Positions 62,810 to 64,000 of a DNA stretch of 64,000 bases are shown here, piece after piece. Location: contig JAUWGH010000004.1 in the NCBI GenBank assembly GCA_030606485.1, forward strand, positions 387,003 to 451,002. Reading direction: 5' to 3'. A program made the translations under genes and the position numbers. Source of the DNA: Promethearchaeota archaeon. Its GTDB lineage: Archaea > Asgardarchaeota > Lokiarchaeia > Sigyniarchaeales > SOKP01. The notes beneath the pieces are model-generated. The model saw only the letters and a list, made by a program, of their open reading frames with translations, was not told where the DNA came from and did not search any database. The first letter of the stretch is position 1; the number at the start of each line of letters is the position of its first letter.

Positions 62810-62832
62810 AAAAATTTAAAATATATAAATTG
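62810..62832 (+). promoter_or_regulatory. Candidate 16S rRNA promoter
   Basis: The tract aaaaatttaaaatatataaat has a TATA box with a preceding purine-rich stretch. It lies about 210 nt upstream of the mature 16S 5' end (63039). The segment 62860-62900 (cggcgtgagctcggataacgg) is GC-rich by local standards and probably belongs to the pre-rRNA leader. Confidence 0.4.
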
Positions 62833-63037
62833 ATTATTAATAATGTATTTAAATCGTAAATCAATCGGCGTGAGCTCGGATAACGGTATAACTTCCAAAA
62901 AATGATGAGTTCCTTTCAAATTACGATAAAAAAAATGTGGTTTTAATTAAAATTAAAACTGAAAAAAGTATAATTAAAAAAAATAAAAACATCTGCCAAA
63001 TAATTTAAGAAAGTCTTAAAAACCGATTCCAATTAAT

Positions 63038-64000
<963 letters not shown>

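Noticed and set aside
62902..62962. ATGATGA followed 50 nt later by CTGA upstream of 16S rRNA, as a possible C/D sRNA
   Set aside because: No D' or C' box and no closing stem are present, and the spacing is too long for one guide; it is probably chance in the rRNA leader.

Overview
The window is a very AT-rich archaeal chromosome segment with a mixture of archaeal core genes and eukaryote-like signalling genes. Core genes: uL3, uL4, uL23, eL15, eS17, RNase P subunits Rpp30 and Pop5, TFB, Orc1/Cdc6-type ATPases, ABCE1, class I LysRS, e-MtaB, and an archaeal 16S rRNA that runs off the right edge. Eukaryote-like or signalling genes: three MglA/Ras-type small GTPases, a roadblock/LC7 protein, a V4R/TRAPP-like protein, a ZNRD2-like zinc protein, and a membrane subtilase resembling site-1 protease. 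Together with pervasive coiled-coil and membrane proteins of unknown family, this fits an Asgard archaeon of the Lokiarchaeia type. The lineage call is inference from gene content.

Layout. 0-3.3 kb: 3' part of a large acidic protein with four 168-bp helix-turn-helix repeats, then a decayed NDP-forming acyl-CoA synthetase fragment. 3.3-10.8 kb: NFACT/RqcH, a GDPD phosphodiesterase, a tiny RHH regulator, a two-gene membrane unit, and the eL15-Rpp30-Pop5 translation/RNase P group. 10.8-17.5 kb: inositol-1-phosphate synthase (apparently without an ATG/GTG/TTG start), a C/D-box sRNA candidate, and a sugar operon made of an FGGY kinase, an SCP2 protein, a 2-hydroxyacid dehydrogenase/class II aldolase fusion and a small regulator. 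17.7-31 kb: HAD hydrolase, nitrilase, a degenerate endonuclease V homologue, Orc1-like ATPase, TFB, gamma-CA-like and NIF3 proteins, HIT, a small GTPase, a 1333-residue subtilase and class II FBP aldolase, followed by an AT-rich gap with origin-box-like motifs. 31-46 kb: regulators, a repeat-bearing surface protein, ABCE1, LysRS, signal peptidase, a short L3-L4-L23 cluster, a divergent second TFB, e-MtaB, an intron-containing tRNA-Glu, ZNRD2-like protein and eS17.

46.5-56.5 kb: second Orc1/Cdc6 with an overlapping winged-helix partner, a prepilin peptidase, a TnpB relic, a dolichol-kinase-like enzyme, SRP RNA on the minus strand, a V4R protein and a Tad/type-IV-filament operon (ATPase, pilin-like protein, TadC/FlaJ-like platform) divergent from a Flp-type pilin. 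Two genes of this operon break at homopolymer runs. 57-64 kb: a small GTPase, a well-formed C/D-box sRNA in an otherwise empty gap, a coiled-coil protein, a three-gene roadblock / unknown / small-GTPase operon, and 16S rRNA.

The functional groupings are: translation and tRNA/rRNA maturation (RNase P proteins, two C/D sRNAs, e-MtaB, SRP RNA, ABCE1, RqcH); envelope biogenesis (SRP RNA, signal peptidase, prepilin peptidase, pilus genes, subtilase, inositol and polyprenol phosphate lipid enzymes); and GTPase signalling. The least-described candidates are the roadblock/unknown/GTPase operon with a putative AUC start, the dehydrogenase-aldolase fusion operon, and the guide RNAs that appear to point to helix 69 and the P-loop of 23S rRNA.
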